This document shows, one piece after another, positions 1 through 11,578 of a DNA stretch of 64,000 nucleotides. The first letter of the stretch is position 1; the number at the start of each line of letters is the position of its first letter. The DNA comes from Blastocladiella emersonii ATCC 22665 (Eukaryota; Blastocladiomycota; Blastocladiomycetes; Blastocladiales; Blastocladiaceae): the NCBI GenBank assembly GCA_025594325.1, contig JANHCV010000004.1, positions 62,001 through 126,000 on the forward strand. The letters run 5' to 3'. The position numbers were made by a program, and so were the translations under genes. The notes below the pieces were generated by a model. The model made no database searches and was not told the DNA's origin. It saw only the letters and a list, made by a program, of their open reading frames with translations.

Positions 1-2963
1 GTCGAGCTCGACCGCGGGGAGGATCAGGCTCGCGTCGCCCGAGTGCACGCCCGCGTTCTCGACGTGCAGCGACACGGCGTCCGCAATCAGCGCGCCCTGG
101 TACGCCACGCCGTCCACATCAATCTCGTGCGCGCCCTCGATGAACTGCGTCACGACCACCGGGTGCTTGGGCGACACGCTCGCCGCCAGCGACAGGTACT
201 CGGTCAGCTCGCCCGCGTTGCGCGCCACGCGCATCGCCGCACCCGACAGCACGTACGACGGGCGGACCAGCACCGGGTACCCGACGCGCTCGGCAAACGC
301 CACCGCCTCGGCCGGCGTCGTCAGCTGCTGCCACTGCGGCTGCGCCACGCCCGCCGCGTCCAGCACCTGCGAGAACTGGTGCCGGTCCTCGGCCGCGTCG
401 ATCATCTTGGGCGAGGTCCCCAGCACCGCGCACCCGGCCGCGGACAGCGGCAGCGCAATGTTCTGCGCCAGCTGGCCGCCCACGGAAACCACCACGCCCG
501 TCGCCGCCTCGGCCTGGTAGATGTCGAGCACGCGCTCGAGCGACAGCTCCTCAAAATACAGGCGGTCGGCCTCGTCGTAGTCGGTCGACACCGTCTCGGG
601 GTTGTAGTTGACCATGACCGTTTTCTTGCCCATGCCGCGCAGCGTGCGGATCGCCGACACGCCGCACCAGTCGAACTCGACCGACGACCCGATCCGGTAC
701 ACGCCCGACCCGAGGACCATGGTGCCGTGGGCGTCAAACGTCACGTCGTGGGCGCTGCCGTGGTACGTCATGTACAGGTAGTTGGTGTCGGCGGGGAACT
801 CGCCGGCAACGGTATCGATGCGCTTGATCCAGGGGGTGACGCCGAGCTGCGTGCGGTGCGCGCGCACCGCGAGCTCCGACGGCTGCGACGTGAGGGCGCC
901 GGCGATCTGCTTGTCCGAGAACCCGAGCTGCTTGGCGGTGCGCACCGTGGTCGCGTCGAGCGTCGACAGGTCCGCGTGCGTGGACAGCGCGCGGTGCGCC
1001 GTGGCAATGTTGGCCAGCTTGTACAGGAACCACCGGTCCACCTTGGTGATCTCGAACAGCTCGTCGACCGTGTGCGTGCCGCGGTGCAGGGCCTCGCTCA
1101 GGTGGAACATGCGCGTGTCCGACGGCTTGGCCAGCAGCGCCGTGAGCCGCGACTTGGCCGCCTCGAGCGACTCGGCCGCGGGCGCAGCCTGCGGCGCGAA
1201 CCCGTCAATCGAGGGGTCGACCATGCGCATGGCCTTCTGCAGCGACTCCTCGAAGGTGCGGCCAATGGCCATGACCTCGCCGACCGACTTCATCTGCGAC
1301 CCGACGCTACGGCCGACGTGCGCGAACTTGGCGAGGTCCCAGCGCGGGATCTTGGTGACCACATAGTCGAGCGACGGCTCGAAGCACGCGGTGGTGGTCT
1401 TGGTGACGCCGTTGCGCAGGTCGGGCAGGCTGTAGCCTAGCGCGATCTTGGCGGCGACGAGGGCGAGCGGGTAGCCCGTGGCCTTGGACGCGAGCGCCGA
1501 CGACCGCGACAGGCGCGCGTTGACCTCGATGACGGCGTACTCGAGCGTGTCCGGGTTGAGCGCGTACTGCACGTTGCACTCGCCGACGACGCCGAGGTGG
1601 CGGATGATGCGGATCGCGGCGGTGCGCAGCATGTGGTACTCCTGGTCCGACAGCGTCTGCGACGGCGCGACGACCACGCTGTCGCCCGTGTGGACGCCGA
1701 GCGGGTCGAGGTTTTCCATGTTGCACACGGTGATGCAGTTGTCCTCGGCGTCGCGGACCACCTCGTACTCGACCTCCTTCCACCCCTTCATGGACCGCTC
1801 GACGAGGATCTGCGGCGACAGCGTCAGGGACTGCGTCGCGAGCGCGTGCAGCTCGTCCGCGTCGTTGGCGAAGCCGGACCCGAGGCCGCCGAGCGCGAAC
1901 GCGGACCGCACGATGACCGGATAGCCGATATCCTTGGCCGCGGCGAGGGCCTCGTCGACCGTCTCGACGGCAACGCTGGTGGCGATCGGGATGTCGATCT
2001 CCTGCAGGGCCTTGGCGAACAGGTCGCGGTCCTCGCTTCTCTCCAGGGTGGAGATCTGCGTGCCGAGCACCTTAATCTTGTACTTTGCGAGGACGCCCGA
2101 CTTGTCGAGGGCAATGCCGACGTTGAGCGCCGTCTGGCCGCCGAAGGTGAGCAGGATGCCGTCGGGGCGCTCCTTGGCGATCACCTCCTCGACGTACTCG
2201 GGGGTCACGGGCAGGAAGTAGACGCTGTCGGCGAGGTTGCGGTCCGTCTGCACCGTGGCGATGTTCGGGTTGATGAGGATCGTGTGCACGCCCTCGTCCT
2301 TGAGCGCCTTGATGGCCTAGGTGGGTCGCGCGTAGGTCGGTGTCAGCGACTGTCCCGAGTGCGGATCAGAGCGAGGAGAAAAAGGCTCGTACTTGGCTAC
2401 CCGAGTAGTCAAACTCGCCAGCCTGGCCGATGGAGAGGCCGCCAGAGCCAATGACGAGCACGCGCTTGGCCAGGGGCACGCGGGCCGACGAAAAGGTGGG
2501 CTCGGAGGCCGTGGCGCCGGCGGCGTTGGACGAACCGGACGCGGCAGCAGCAGCAGCAGCCGACGTCGAGTGCCACCGGTAGCCGCCGACGTTGAGGACG
2601 ACCGACTTGGGGTACGGCTTCGGACCGGCTACGGCTGCGGGGGCGCCGGGCTTGGTCCATGGCCACGCGCCCGAGGTGGTGGCGACGGTTACTGGGCGAT
2701 GTGCCGCGACGGAGAAGGACCTGTTGGGCGAGGATCGAGCGAGCGATGAGTGTGGGATCACGGGGACTTGGTAAGGACGAGGAGCACGCGTACCGCTTGC
2801 CGGGTAGAGCGCCAGGTAGACACGGCGGGTGCGGATTCGAGGGCACGGTGGCGGCCGACGACAGGGCGCGGGTACGAAGCAGGCCGCGGTGCGGCAGGCT
2901 CGAGGCGCGGAGGCGGAGGGGATTGGAAGCGACGGCAGCCGACAGACGAAGCATCATGGTCAT
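1..2963 (-). CDS. CPA2: Carbamoyl-phosphate synthase, arginine-specific, large chain (3' end outside window)
   Basis: Makes carbamoyl phosphate for arginine synthesis from ammonia, bicarbonate and ATP, together with a glutaminase small subunit. Three exons read leftward: 2963-2794, 2720-2393 and 2316-1. The introns of 73 and 76 nt (GTACG donors) join in frame. The first ~55 residues are basic and rich in Ala, Ser and Leu (starting [10 protein letters not shown]), which looks like a mitochondrial presequence, as in filamentous fungi and unlike cytosolic yeast Cpa2. The mature part begins with the family signature [17 protein letters not shown] followed by DYSGSQAIKAL. The first ATP-grasp unit contains [18 protein letters not shown] and [22 protein letters not shown]. 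The oligomerisation region has [16 protein letters not shown], and the second ATP-grasp unit starts near position 780. About 938 codons are present of a family length near 1,100-1,200, so only the C-terminus is missing. The start is the first ATG after the TATA box. Very sure of the family. The arginine-specific assignment rests on the presequence and the absence of fused pyrimidine domains. Confidence 0.93.
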
Positions 2964-3573
2964 AGAATCCGTTGCACGGGAGGAAGGACGTCGCTGAGCG
3001 AGGCGACTGGTACCGAGAGCGAGAGAGGGAGGACGGGGCAGCGGCCGCGTTTTATAGTCGGCAGGCGGAAGCGTGGGGGTGCCCGTCCGCGACGGCGGCA
3101 GCGACGCGCGGCCGCGAGCCGGTCCCCGATGCCCTGACAAGGCGAGATAACCCGAATCTCGCAGCGGGACACGTGACCCGACTCACAGATTTCCGATATC
3201 GCCCGCAGGCAAGCCTCGCGCCTGCTTGATCTGCAGCCAATGGATGCGCTCGCTCGAATCACCTCCGCGGCGCTCGGAGATCTCCGCCGCTTGCCCGCGC
3301 ACCTGCTCGCGTCCAGCGCGTATGCCTCGTGGCGCTCGGCTCGGCTCGGTCCGCGGACGTCCATGCCTTCGTCGACGGTCGACGGCCGCCTAATTTCGCG
3401 CGCGAGATGAGGGCTGAACGGGCACGCGCGAGGGAGGAGGGTGCTGAAAGTCAAGTCGAGTCCAACTCTACTCGCCCGCCCGACCCGCCGACCCAACCCG
3501 CGCTCACATCGCTCTCTCCCCCACTCCTCACTAAACTGCTCTGAAGCTCATGGATCAGTAAAGTACCACCACC
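2964..3573. promoter_or_regulatory. Divergent promoter region between CPA2 and the SulP gene
   Basis: About 610 bases separate the two divergent start codons. It contains the leftward TATA box at 3050-3056 and a pyrimidine-rich stretch just before the rightward gene. No other coding frame here looks convincing. Confidence 0.5.
3050..3056 (-). promoter_or_regulatory. TATA box of the CPA2-like gene
   Basis: Read on the minus strand this is TATAAAA, 87 bases upstream of the CPA2 start codon, in otherwise GC-rich DNA. Position and sequence fit a core promoter. Confidence 0.6.
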
Positions 3574-6500
3574 ATGTCATCGCCACGCCGTCCAACCGAG
3601 GCGGACCCGCTCCTTCCGCGCGGCCCTGCCCGCCGCACCCGCCGCATCAGCGCCAACGCCAACGTCAACCCGCCCCGCCGCCCGCTTGGCCTCGCCGTTG
3701 CGGCCACTGGTGCCATGACCCCCGGCGTATCGGGCTCGCCCGCCACGGCCACGCCTTCGTCCGCCGTCCCGCCGACCTTCGTCGCTGCTTCGCCGCGCAC
3801 CGCCACCCTCCTCTCCGAGGCCGCCGCCAACAACGATGCCACGCCCGTCGGCCGCAGCTACATCTCGCACTCGTCCTCGGCCGTCTCGCGCGCCTCCATG
3901 GTCCCCTCGGGTGCGCTGCGCTTCCTCAAACTCTCGCCCGCAAAGTCAAAGTCCCTGATTTGACTTCTCTTCCTGTTCGCCCACTTGTACAGAGCTCACG
4001 TCGTCGCTGACCTCGGCTGCCAGCGTCCGCGCCATGTCGCTGACTCTCGGCGGCACGCCGACCCCAACCCCGACGTCGGCCGAGCCCGCGCGCTCCTCGC
4101 GCCTGACGCTGCAGGTCCAGGCAACCCCCTTTGATACCACGCTCTCACCGCCCGTCACCCCCGCCGCCTCTTCTTTTGGCGGCTCGCGCCCCGGCACCAC
4201 CCCGCGCGAGTCGGCCCTCTCGGCTTTGCTCAAGTCGGGCCAGACCCCGCCTGCGCCTTCCTCGATGCCTTTTGCGACCGACTCGGCTGAGATCCCGCCG
4301 GTCCCTGCCCTCAGCATCTCGTCGCCGGGCGAGACCGCGCGCGCTGCCGCTGACATCCTTGCCCAGGAGACTGCCATTACTTCGGCCGCTGCTAATGCCC
4401 ACATCGAGTCGGAGCTTACTACGGGTCCCTTCTTCCCGCTCGACTCGGCTCTCGAGAGCGACCGCGAGTCGACTCTGCGCCACCCGAAGCGCGACGACGG
4501 TCGGACGAGCGACTTGTCGGCCGACGAAGATGACGACGAAGCTACCACGGCCCTTCTGGGCGCGGACATTGGCTCGGCATTCTTCCCTTCGCACCAGGAC
4601 ACCAAGAAGCTTGCCGAGGCCGCCGCGGACGCGGGCCACCAAGCCGGCTACGGGACCTGGAGCGCTGCCTCGACCCACACCACTACTTCGGCGACTTATG
4701 CCACCGCCGAGAACCCGGCTTCAACCGCCGGGGTCGACGCAGACGCCCAGGAACTCGGCGAGGGCATGCACCTGGCCGCGGCCGCCGACGAGCCGTGGCG
4801 CAAGGGCTTCCTCCCGGCCATCAGCTATGCCGGCGGCGAGATTGCCAGCGTGCTTCCCGCTGTCTCGCTCGGCGTGATCCTCAACATCCTCGACTCGATC
4901 TCGTTCGGCATGATCGTGTTCCCGCTCTCGGACGCCGTCTTTGCCGACCTCGGCTCTGACGGAATCGCCATGTTTATGGTTTCTACGCTTGCTGGACAGC
5001 TCATTTTCAGCACGACGTCCACCTTTCGTTGCGGAGTTAGCTCGATGATCATAGAAATCATCCCGTTCTTGCACGTTATGGCAAGAACTGTAGCGGCCGA
5101 TCTGGTCCCCCTTGGCATCGATCCACTCCCTACGGTCATGGCTGCCTTCATTGCGTCCACGGTTCTCACGTCGATCGCATTCTTCTTGCTCGGCGCGTTC
5201 CGCCTGGGCAACGTGATGGGTTTCTTCCCTCGCCACATCCTCGTCGGCTCGATCGGCGGAGTTGGCTACTTCTTGCTGCAGACGGCCATCGAGGTCAGTG
5301 CCCACGTCAAGGTCGAATACACGCACGAGGCCCTCACCGACATGTTCCAGGCCACGGCCTTTGCCCAGTGGGGCATCTCGCTCGCCGTGGCCCTGGTCCT
5401 CCGCCTCGCCCTCACATTCCACCTCGATCGCAAGCTGCTCGGCGCCGACCCGCGCCGCCGCGGCATGTTCGTGCCGTGCTTCTTCCTCGTGGTCCCCATC
5501 TTCTTCCATGTTGCTCTTTACCTGATGCAGGTCGACGTCGAGGCGGCGCGCGAGCTCGGCTGGCTGTTCGAGCTGCCGGAGGACAAGCCGTTCTACAACT
5601 TTTACCGCCATGTGCGACCGGGTGACGTGGTGTGGAGCATCCTTCCCTCGCTGCTGCCTACCATGCTCTCGCTCACCTTCTTCTCCGTGCTTCACGTCCC
5701 GATCAACGTGCCCGCGCTCGCCGTGTCGACGCGCAGCGGCGTCAGTGTCAACCGCGAGCTGGCCAACCACGGCCTCGCCAACCTGCTCTCGGCCATGTGC
5801 GGATCGGTACAGTCGTACTTGGTGTATTCGACGTCCGTCATGCTTCACCGCTCAGGTGGCGACTCGCGGTGGGCTGGCTACACGCTTACCGTTCTGACGT
5901 TCTTGGTCTGGGTGTTTGGCGGGTCTCTCATGCGACTGGTTCCCACGATCGTCGTTGGTTCGCTTATGTTCCACCTCGGCATCGATTTGGCCAAGGAGGC
6001 CGTCTGGGACACGCGCGGCCTCGTCACGCCGCTCGAGTACTCGACAATCTGGCTCATCATCGGCAGTATGGCCGCGCTCGGCTTCACCGAGGGCGTGGGC
6101 GTCGGTCTTATCCTCGCCTGTATCTTCTTTGTTGCCACGTACGCGTCGCGCACCCACGACGCGGTCATCGCCCGCGAGCGCCGCGGCACCTTGTGGGGTA
6201 CGCCCGTCCGCCGGATGCCCGCGCACCGCGCTATTTTGCGCGAGCCGATGCGTCACGCGGTCCATGTCCTGGAGCTTCACGGTTTCGTGTTCTTCGGCTC
6301 GGTCCACCACATCACCAAGCGCGTCCAGAATTTGATTGATCCCGGGCGCAGCGTCGGCGCTGCGGCCGAGCTCGCCAAGGCGCGCCGCCGCCGTATCGTG
6401 TGGCCCGAGTACACGGACCCGGCGACATCGGCTGTCGTAGCCACGACGCCGGGCAGCGCGGCGGACCTTCACCGCCCGCAGTTCCTCGTCCTCGATTTCG

Positions 6501-7462
6501 CACACTGCCAGGATATCGACTTCAGCGCCGGCGAGGCCTTCGTCAAGCTGCAGCGCCTCCTCGCCGCGCACCACGTTGGGCTCGTCCTCGCGGGCGTGGG
6601 CGGCGACGGCCGCGGTCACATTGCACGCGCCCTGCAGCGCGCCGGCGTCTGGCCGACGCACCGCGCCGTCCCCGGCGACCGGTCCGGCATCGTGTGCTGC
6701 GCGACGCTGTCGGGCGCTCTTGAGTACTGCGAGAACGCGGTCCTCGCCGGTGTCGCCCTGCCGCCGCCGCCGCACGCCGTGGTCGCTCTCGCGACGCGTA
6801 ACGTCGACGCCGAGCGCGTGGTGCTCGCCGCCATGGTTCTCGGGACCGCCGGGAACGACGACGCGGAGCTGCGGCTTGACGCGCAGCTGTTCGCCGCGAC
6901 GACCGCGGACGGCAAACCGCTGTTCGAGCGCCGCGAGCTCGCCCCCGGCACGATTCTGTGGCGCGCCGGCGACGACGCCGACTCGGTCGCCCTCGTTCTC
7001 CGCGGCGCGCTGTGCGAAGCCCGCGTCGCGCCGTCCCCGGCCCTCCTCGGTGCGCGGTCGCGCGACTCGCTGGTCCTCCTCGGATCCGTCGCGGCTGCCG
7101 CTGCGGTCGCCGCCGCCTCGGAACACACCGAGGCTCTCGTGGCCGCGGCTGGCGAAGATCCGGACGAGGACGACCCCGCGGCGCGCTGGATGACGTCGCT
7201 CCCCGGTACCGCCGTAGGCGTGCGCGCCTTCGTGACGCGGACGGCGCGCCGGACCGCGTGCTGGGTCGCGCCGCTTGGCCACTTCCATTCCTCATCCGCG
7301 GCGCCGGGCGAGTCGTCGTCGTCGTCCGAGGGGGACGAGGACGAGCAGCAGCTCGCCATGACCACCGTCGTCTACCTCGTCCGCCGCGCTACGCTCGAGG
7401 GTATGGACCCCGTCGACGCTCTGCGCCTGGTGCGCTTGTTGGTCCGCGCCGACGAGCAGTGA
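3574..7462 (+). CDS. SulP-family transporter with STAS and cyclic-nucleotide-binding-like C-terminus (Vsb1/YGR125W-like)
   Basis: A large SLC26/SulP-type membrane protein. I place exon 1 at 3574-3910 and exon 2 at 3993-7462, joined through an 82-nt GTGCGC...AG intron that keeps frame (1268 aa). The first ~400 residues are Ser/Thr/Ala-rich and acidic, presumably cytosolic. The membrane domain begins near KGFLPAISYAGGE and holds roughly ten to twelve hydrophobic segments, including NILDSISFGMIVFPLSD. A STAS-like region follows (HVLELHGFVFFGSVHHITK ... VLDFAHCQDIDFSAGEAF). The last ~250 residues resemble a cyclic-nucleotide-binding fold (GTILWRAGDDADSVALVLRG). This architecture is that of yeast Vsb1 (YGR125W), which is needed to store arginine in the vacuole, rather than of plasma-membrane sulfate permeases. 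It faces the arginine-synthesis gene CPA2 across a shared promoter region. Family certain; transported substrate inferred. The exact intron donor is uncertain. Confidence 0.88.
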
Positions 7463-7592
7463 GTACGGGTCCAGTCCTGTTCATATGTATCAGTATGAGT
7501 TGTTTAATATCGAGTATATATTGAGGTTTCTTCGATCCGAATCAGGTGGAGTTGCGATTCCATGTCCTGTCCGCGCAATGGACGCACGCTGA

Positions 7593-10500
7593 TTATTTGG
7601 GCAGGCCCTTCGAGACGAGCTCGAGGAGCTCCTCCTGCGAAAGCCCCTCGACATCGAGGCCGTCGTCCATGAGCTCGCGCAGGCTATCCTGCGCTGCGGC
7701 TGCCGCGCCCGAGTCCGCGAGCGCCTCGGTGTGCACGCCGTTGCTGCCCACGGCCCGCTTGGTCGCGCCGTCGTGGTCTGCGCTCGCGCTCGAGGCAGGC
7801 GCCGGCGCGGTGATGTCGCGCAGGCCCTCGTGGCCGGCGACCGGGAACAGGGGCGTGAGGACGGCGCGGCGAATCTCGTTCTGGATCTCGAGGAAGTAGT
7901 CGTTGGTGAAGGAGAGCTGGGCAATGTCCTGCGACTTTTCGGCCGTGGCCTTGTGGCACAGCTCGAGGAACTCGAAGAAGGGCGCGACGTGCGCGTCGGG
8001 CATCGTGATCTGCTTCGGGTCCGGGTTCGCGTTGCCCGTGGAGTCCACGTACGACCGCGACGCGTTGCTGAGCATGTACGTGTACTTGATCTTCTCGTGG
8101 TCCTGCAGGCGGCGCATCGGCGACAGGCACAGGTACGTCACGTCGAGCATCGGCGTGGGGCCCCGCGCGGGCGACTGCGGCAGGTGGATGTAGATGCTGT
8201 GCAGGACCATGAAGCCGAAGGCGCCGCGGGCGTGGTCGTGCAGCTCGATAATGCGGTACCCGTCCTCCCACGCGTCGAAGATGCCGTGGACGAGCTTGAT
8301 GAGGTGCTGCGCGATATCGCCCGGCGAGTCCTTGGTGAGCTCGCTCGCAGGGACGGTCCGGAACGCACCCTTGCCCGCGTTGGCCAGCAAACGAATCGCC
8401 ATGCGCTCAAACACCTGCCGCTTCTCCTCGTCAGCCTCATCGTCCACGAAATCGTCGTCCAGGTCCTCCTCGTCCCCGTCGTCCTCATCCTCATCGTCGC
8501 GCGGCACATCCGACTGCCGGGGCATGAGGTGGAGGCACTGCGGGAACAGCGGCGCGATGCCGAGCTTGGGCGCGGCGACCGACAGGACGCGCGAGAGGAG
8601 CAGGGTGACGCGGCCCTGCTTGCGCGCAGCAAGCACCTTCTTGATGTGCGCGGGGCACGCGAGCCGCATCGTCTGCGGCTTGCCGTTAACCTTGAGCGTC
8701 GCCGCGCCGTTGCTGAGCGGCAGCTCCTTTTCCGTCTCGAGCCCGAGCTTCGCGTCCTCCTTGCCCGCCGGCAGCGTGAGCACGAGCTGGATGTCCTCCT
8801 CGGCCTCGATCGCGTGCAGCACGGGCAGCGTAAGCGAGGCCGCCTTGCCGAAGAAGGTCGGCCGCGACTGCAGAATCCCGTCGATGGCGCCGCGCAGCGA
8901 CCCGACGCGCACCTTGGTCAGCGTCACTTCAAACAGCGACTTGCCCTTGCTGACACCACCGAGCAGCGCCGACTCGCGCCCGCCGACCGCGGCGCCCTCG
9001 AACTCGCGATACAGGCCGAGGCGGAAGTTCTTGGTCGCCTGCTCGACGACGAACCGCGGCAGGTACGCCATGACCTGGACGTGCGACCGGTTGCGGATCA
9101 GGGTGACAGAGAGACTCTCGAACTGCAGGTTGCAGTTGGTGTCCTCGACCTTGAGCACGAGGTGCGGCGTCGGCGCCTTGCCGTAGTCGACGGGGAACAC
9201 GGCCTCGACCCGGTACAGGTACGTGTCGCGACCCATATCGTCGACGTCGACGGGGAACCCGTGCAGCTGCGCCTGCGTGAAGATCTCGGTCATGCTCGTG
9301 TGCATGGACCGCGCGTGCCGGATTCCGTGCCACAGCAGACCCATGTTCGGCCACGGCAGCGACGTGTGCGGCGTCGAGCCCGACCACACGAGCCGGCCCG
9401 AGGCGATGGCGTAGGCCAAAATCTTGGCGATGAGCGCGCCCGTGCTGAACGACGCGGCTGTTCGGAGCACGTGTGGGTGTGAGCTCATATAGCACCAACG
9501 AGGCGATCGAGGCAAGAACACGTACCGGCAGTTCGGACCTTGAGGTACGAGATGGTGCAAAGCGCCTCGGCGCACGCGACGATCGAGTTGCGGAGAAAGT
9601 CGGACTCGGAGAGCGAGACGGGAACAGTCGGGGCCTCGAGCTTGAGGAAGGCAAACTCCTCGAAGCAGCTGTCGCCGTACCGGGTCACCTGGGCCTTGTT
9701 CCAGGCAAACGGCTGGACCCACGTCGACCAGTGCCAGGTACTCGGCTGGTCAGCGAGCTGCACGCCGAACAGGGTTGGGAAGGTGGCAAGCGGGAGTCCC
9801 GTGACGCGCTCGAGGTACTCGGTGCGGGTCTTGGCGAGCGTGTACGCGTGGCGCGTGTGGGCAAAGAGAAGCGAGCGCGAGGTTGGGGTCGGCGGCTTCA
9901 TGAGCACCGAGCCGTGAAGCACGAGGTTCAGGATGCCGCAGGTGTCAAGCAGGTTGTACGTGTGGATGACGTCGAAGCGCTGCTTCGGGTCGGCAGCGAG
10001 CTCCTCCATGAGATTCACGGCGTGCGAGAGAGCAAAGGTAAGCGTGGTGGCGAACCCGGCCTTGGGCCGGTCGTTGCGGACCGAATCGTCGTCATCGTCG
10101 TAGTCCTCGTCGTCGTAGTCCTCGTCGTCGTAGTCGTCCTCGGGCTGGAGGGTCTCCTGCAGCGTGTAGACCCAGCCCTCGAGGGCATCCAGCATTCCGC
10201 GCTCGACTGTGCTGCGAGCGTAGTTGATGCAGGCGGCGTCGAACGGGAGCGTGCCGAAGAGCGAGTACACCGGGGTGCCGTCCTCGCGGAGAACGAGCAT
10301 GGTCGGGTTGACAACGGGGCGGCGGAAGTCGGCATCGCGGCTCTCGGCGTCAGCATCGCGCTTACGCCGCAGGTTGCGCTCGCACCGCGGGCGGCGCTTG
10401 TCGGCCTCGATGCAGTAGATGCCGTCGGATGCAAGACGCTCAACCTGGCAAGCCGTGACACCGAGATCCGTGGGGCCAAGCAGGTCGCCGTACTCGAGCT

Positions 10501-11221
10501 GCTGGCGCTTGATGTAGTCGCGCGCCTGCAGGTTCCCAAAGTTCTTGTTCTTGTTCTTGCCGCTGGCATCGGGGCGGGAAGCCGTCTTGGCGAAGGCGTC
10601 GCGCTTCCGCGAAAGCGACTGCGTGGACCAGTCGACGGCGAGCCACGAGCGCCAGCAGTGGCGGACGGCCTTGAGCGTGGCCTCGTCGCGGACGCGGATG
10701 GGCGAGTCGGCATCGAGCCAGTCGCGAGTAAGGCACTCGTGCATGCGGCCGTCCCAGTACTCGCGCGCGGCAGGCTCGAGCTGCAGCGACCACCACAGCT
10801 GGCCGACGAACTCGATGAACTCGGTGTAGTCGTCCTTGTCGGGCTCGCTGACGATGGCGTGCAGAAGCAGCAGGTTGCGCGCAATCACCTCGGCCTGCAG
10901 GTCGACGAGGAGGATGCCGAGGCGGGCCGAGCCGAACTTGGAGTTCGCGGCGTCGAGCGTGTGCGCGACATCGCGGAGGTCGCCGCACCCGCAGATGAGC
11001 GCGTCGAGCTGCTGGTGCTCGCGCACATTGTAGTACATGAAGAAGTCGCGCGGGTAGTCGCCGCCGAACGGGTGGAAGTAGTCGGCCTGCTCGGATCGGA
11101 GGAAGGTCGAGTTGGTCGCGGTCGGGACCGACACGCCGTACGGCACGTCAGCATCGCCCTTGGGGTAGTCGGCACCGCTCGTTGCGGCGGGTTTGGCCTT
11201 GGGCTTGGCTTTGGGCTTCAT
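7593..11221 (-). CDS. DUF4470-domain protein, function unknown
   Basis: Two exons, 11221-9526 and 9457-7593, are joined by a 68-nt GTACGT...CAG intron in frame, giving 1186 aa. Start at the ATG encoding MKPKAKPKAKP. The N-terminal ~230 residues match the fungal DUF4470 pattern: YPRDFFMYYN, then a segment like LICGCGDLRDVAHTL, then LGILLVDLQAEVIARNLLLL and a tryptophan-containing WWSLQLE stretch. In many fungi this domain precedes a MYND zinc finger. I see no MYND cysteine pattern here. Two acidic runs occur: an Asp/Glu/Tyr stretch near 10085-10145 and a Glu/Asp run near 8410-8500. The C-terminal half contains a segment beginning FTQAQLHGFPVDVDDMG and is not recognisable. It ends 130 bases from the convergent SulP gene. 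Related domains occur in dynein-assembly factors, but no function can be assigned here. Confidence 0.75.
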
Positions 11222-11578
11222 GGCAGCGGGGTGGGCGAGGAGAGGGCGTGCATGCTGGGTGCGGCTCTGAGAGCGACTCGATGCGATGCGATGCGACGAG
11301 TCGGCAGCGAACTGCTGCCTGCCACGGCCATCATCGCGCCGTCGCCAACTTCGCCTTTCCCCTCCCTCTCGTACAGATCGCTCTCTCCCACTATGAAACG
11401 TCAATGAAGTCGATGCATTCGTGAGTGCCCTAGTCTGAGCTGCCGCAGCGCCGCATCAAGCGTGGTCGCGGCGCTCCGGCGCGCGAACCTCATGCACGGC
11501 GCGAGTAGAGAACGTCGAGATGTATATACTGCGAACTAGATCATATCTTCGCCTGCTTCTGAAGCACGAGGTCGGAGC
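11222..11578. other. Intergenic, DUF4470 promoter side / symporter 3' side
   Basis: This 357-base interval lies upstream of the leftward DUF4470 gene and downstream of the leftward symporter. It holds a purine/pyrimidine-skewed stretch near 11340-11400 and AT-richer sequence near 11520-11560. No gene or clear TATA box is seen. Confidence 0.4.
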
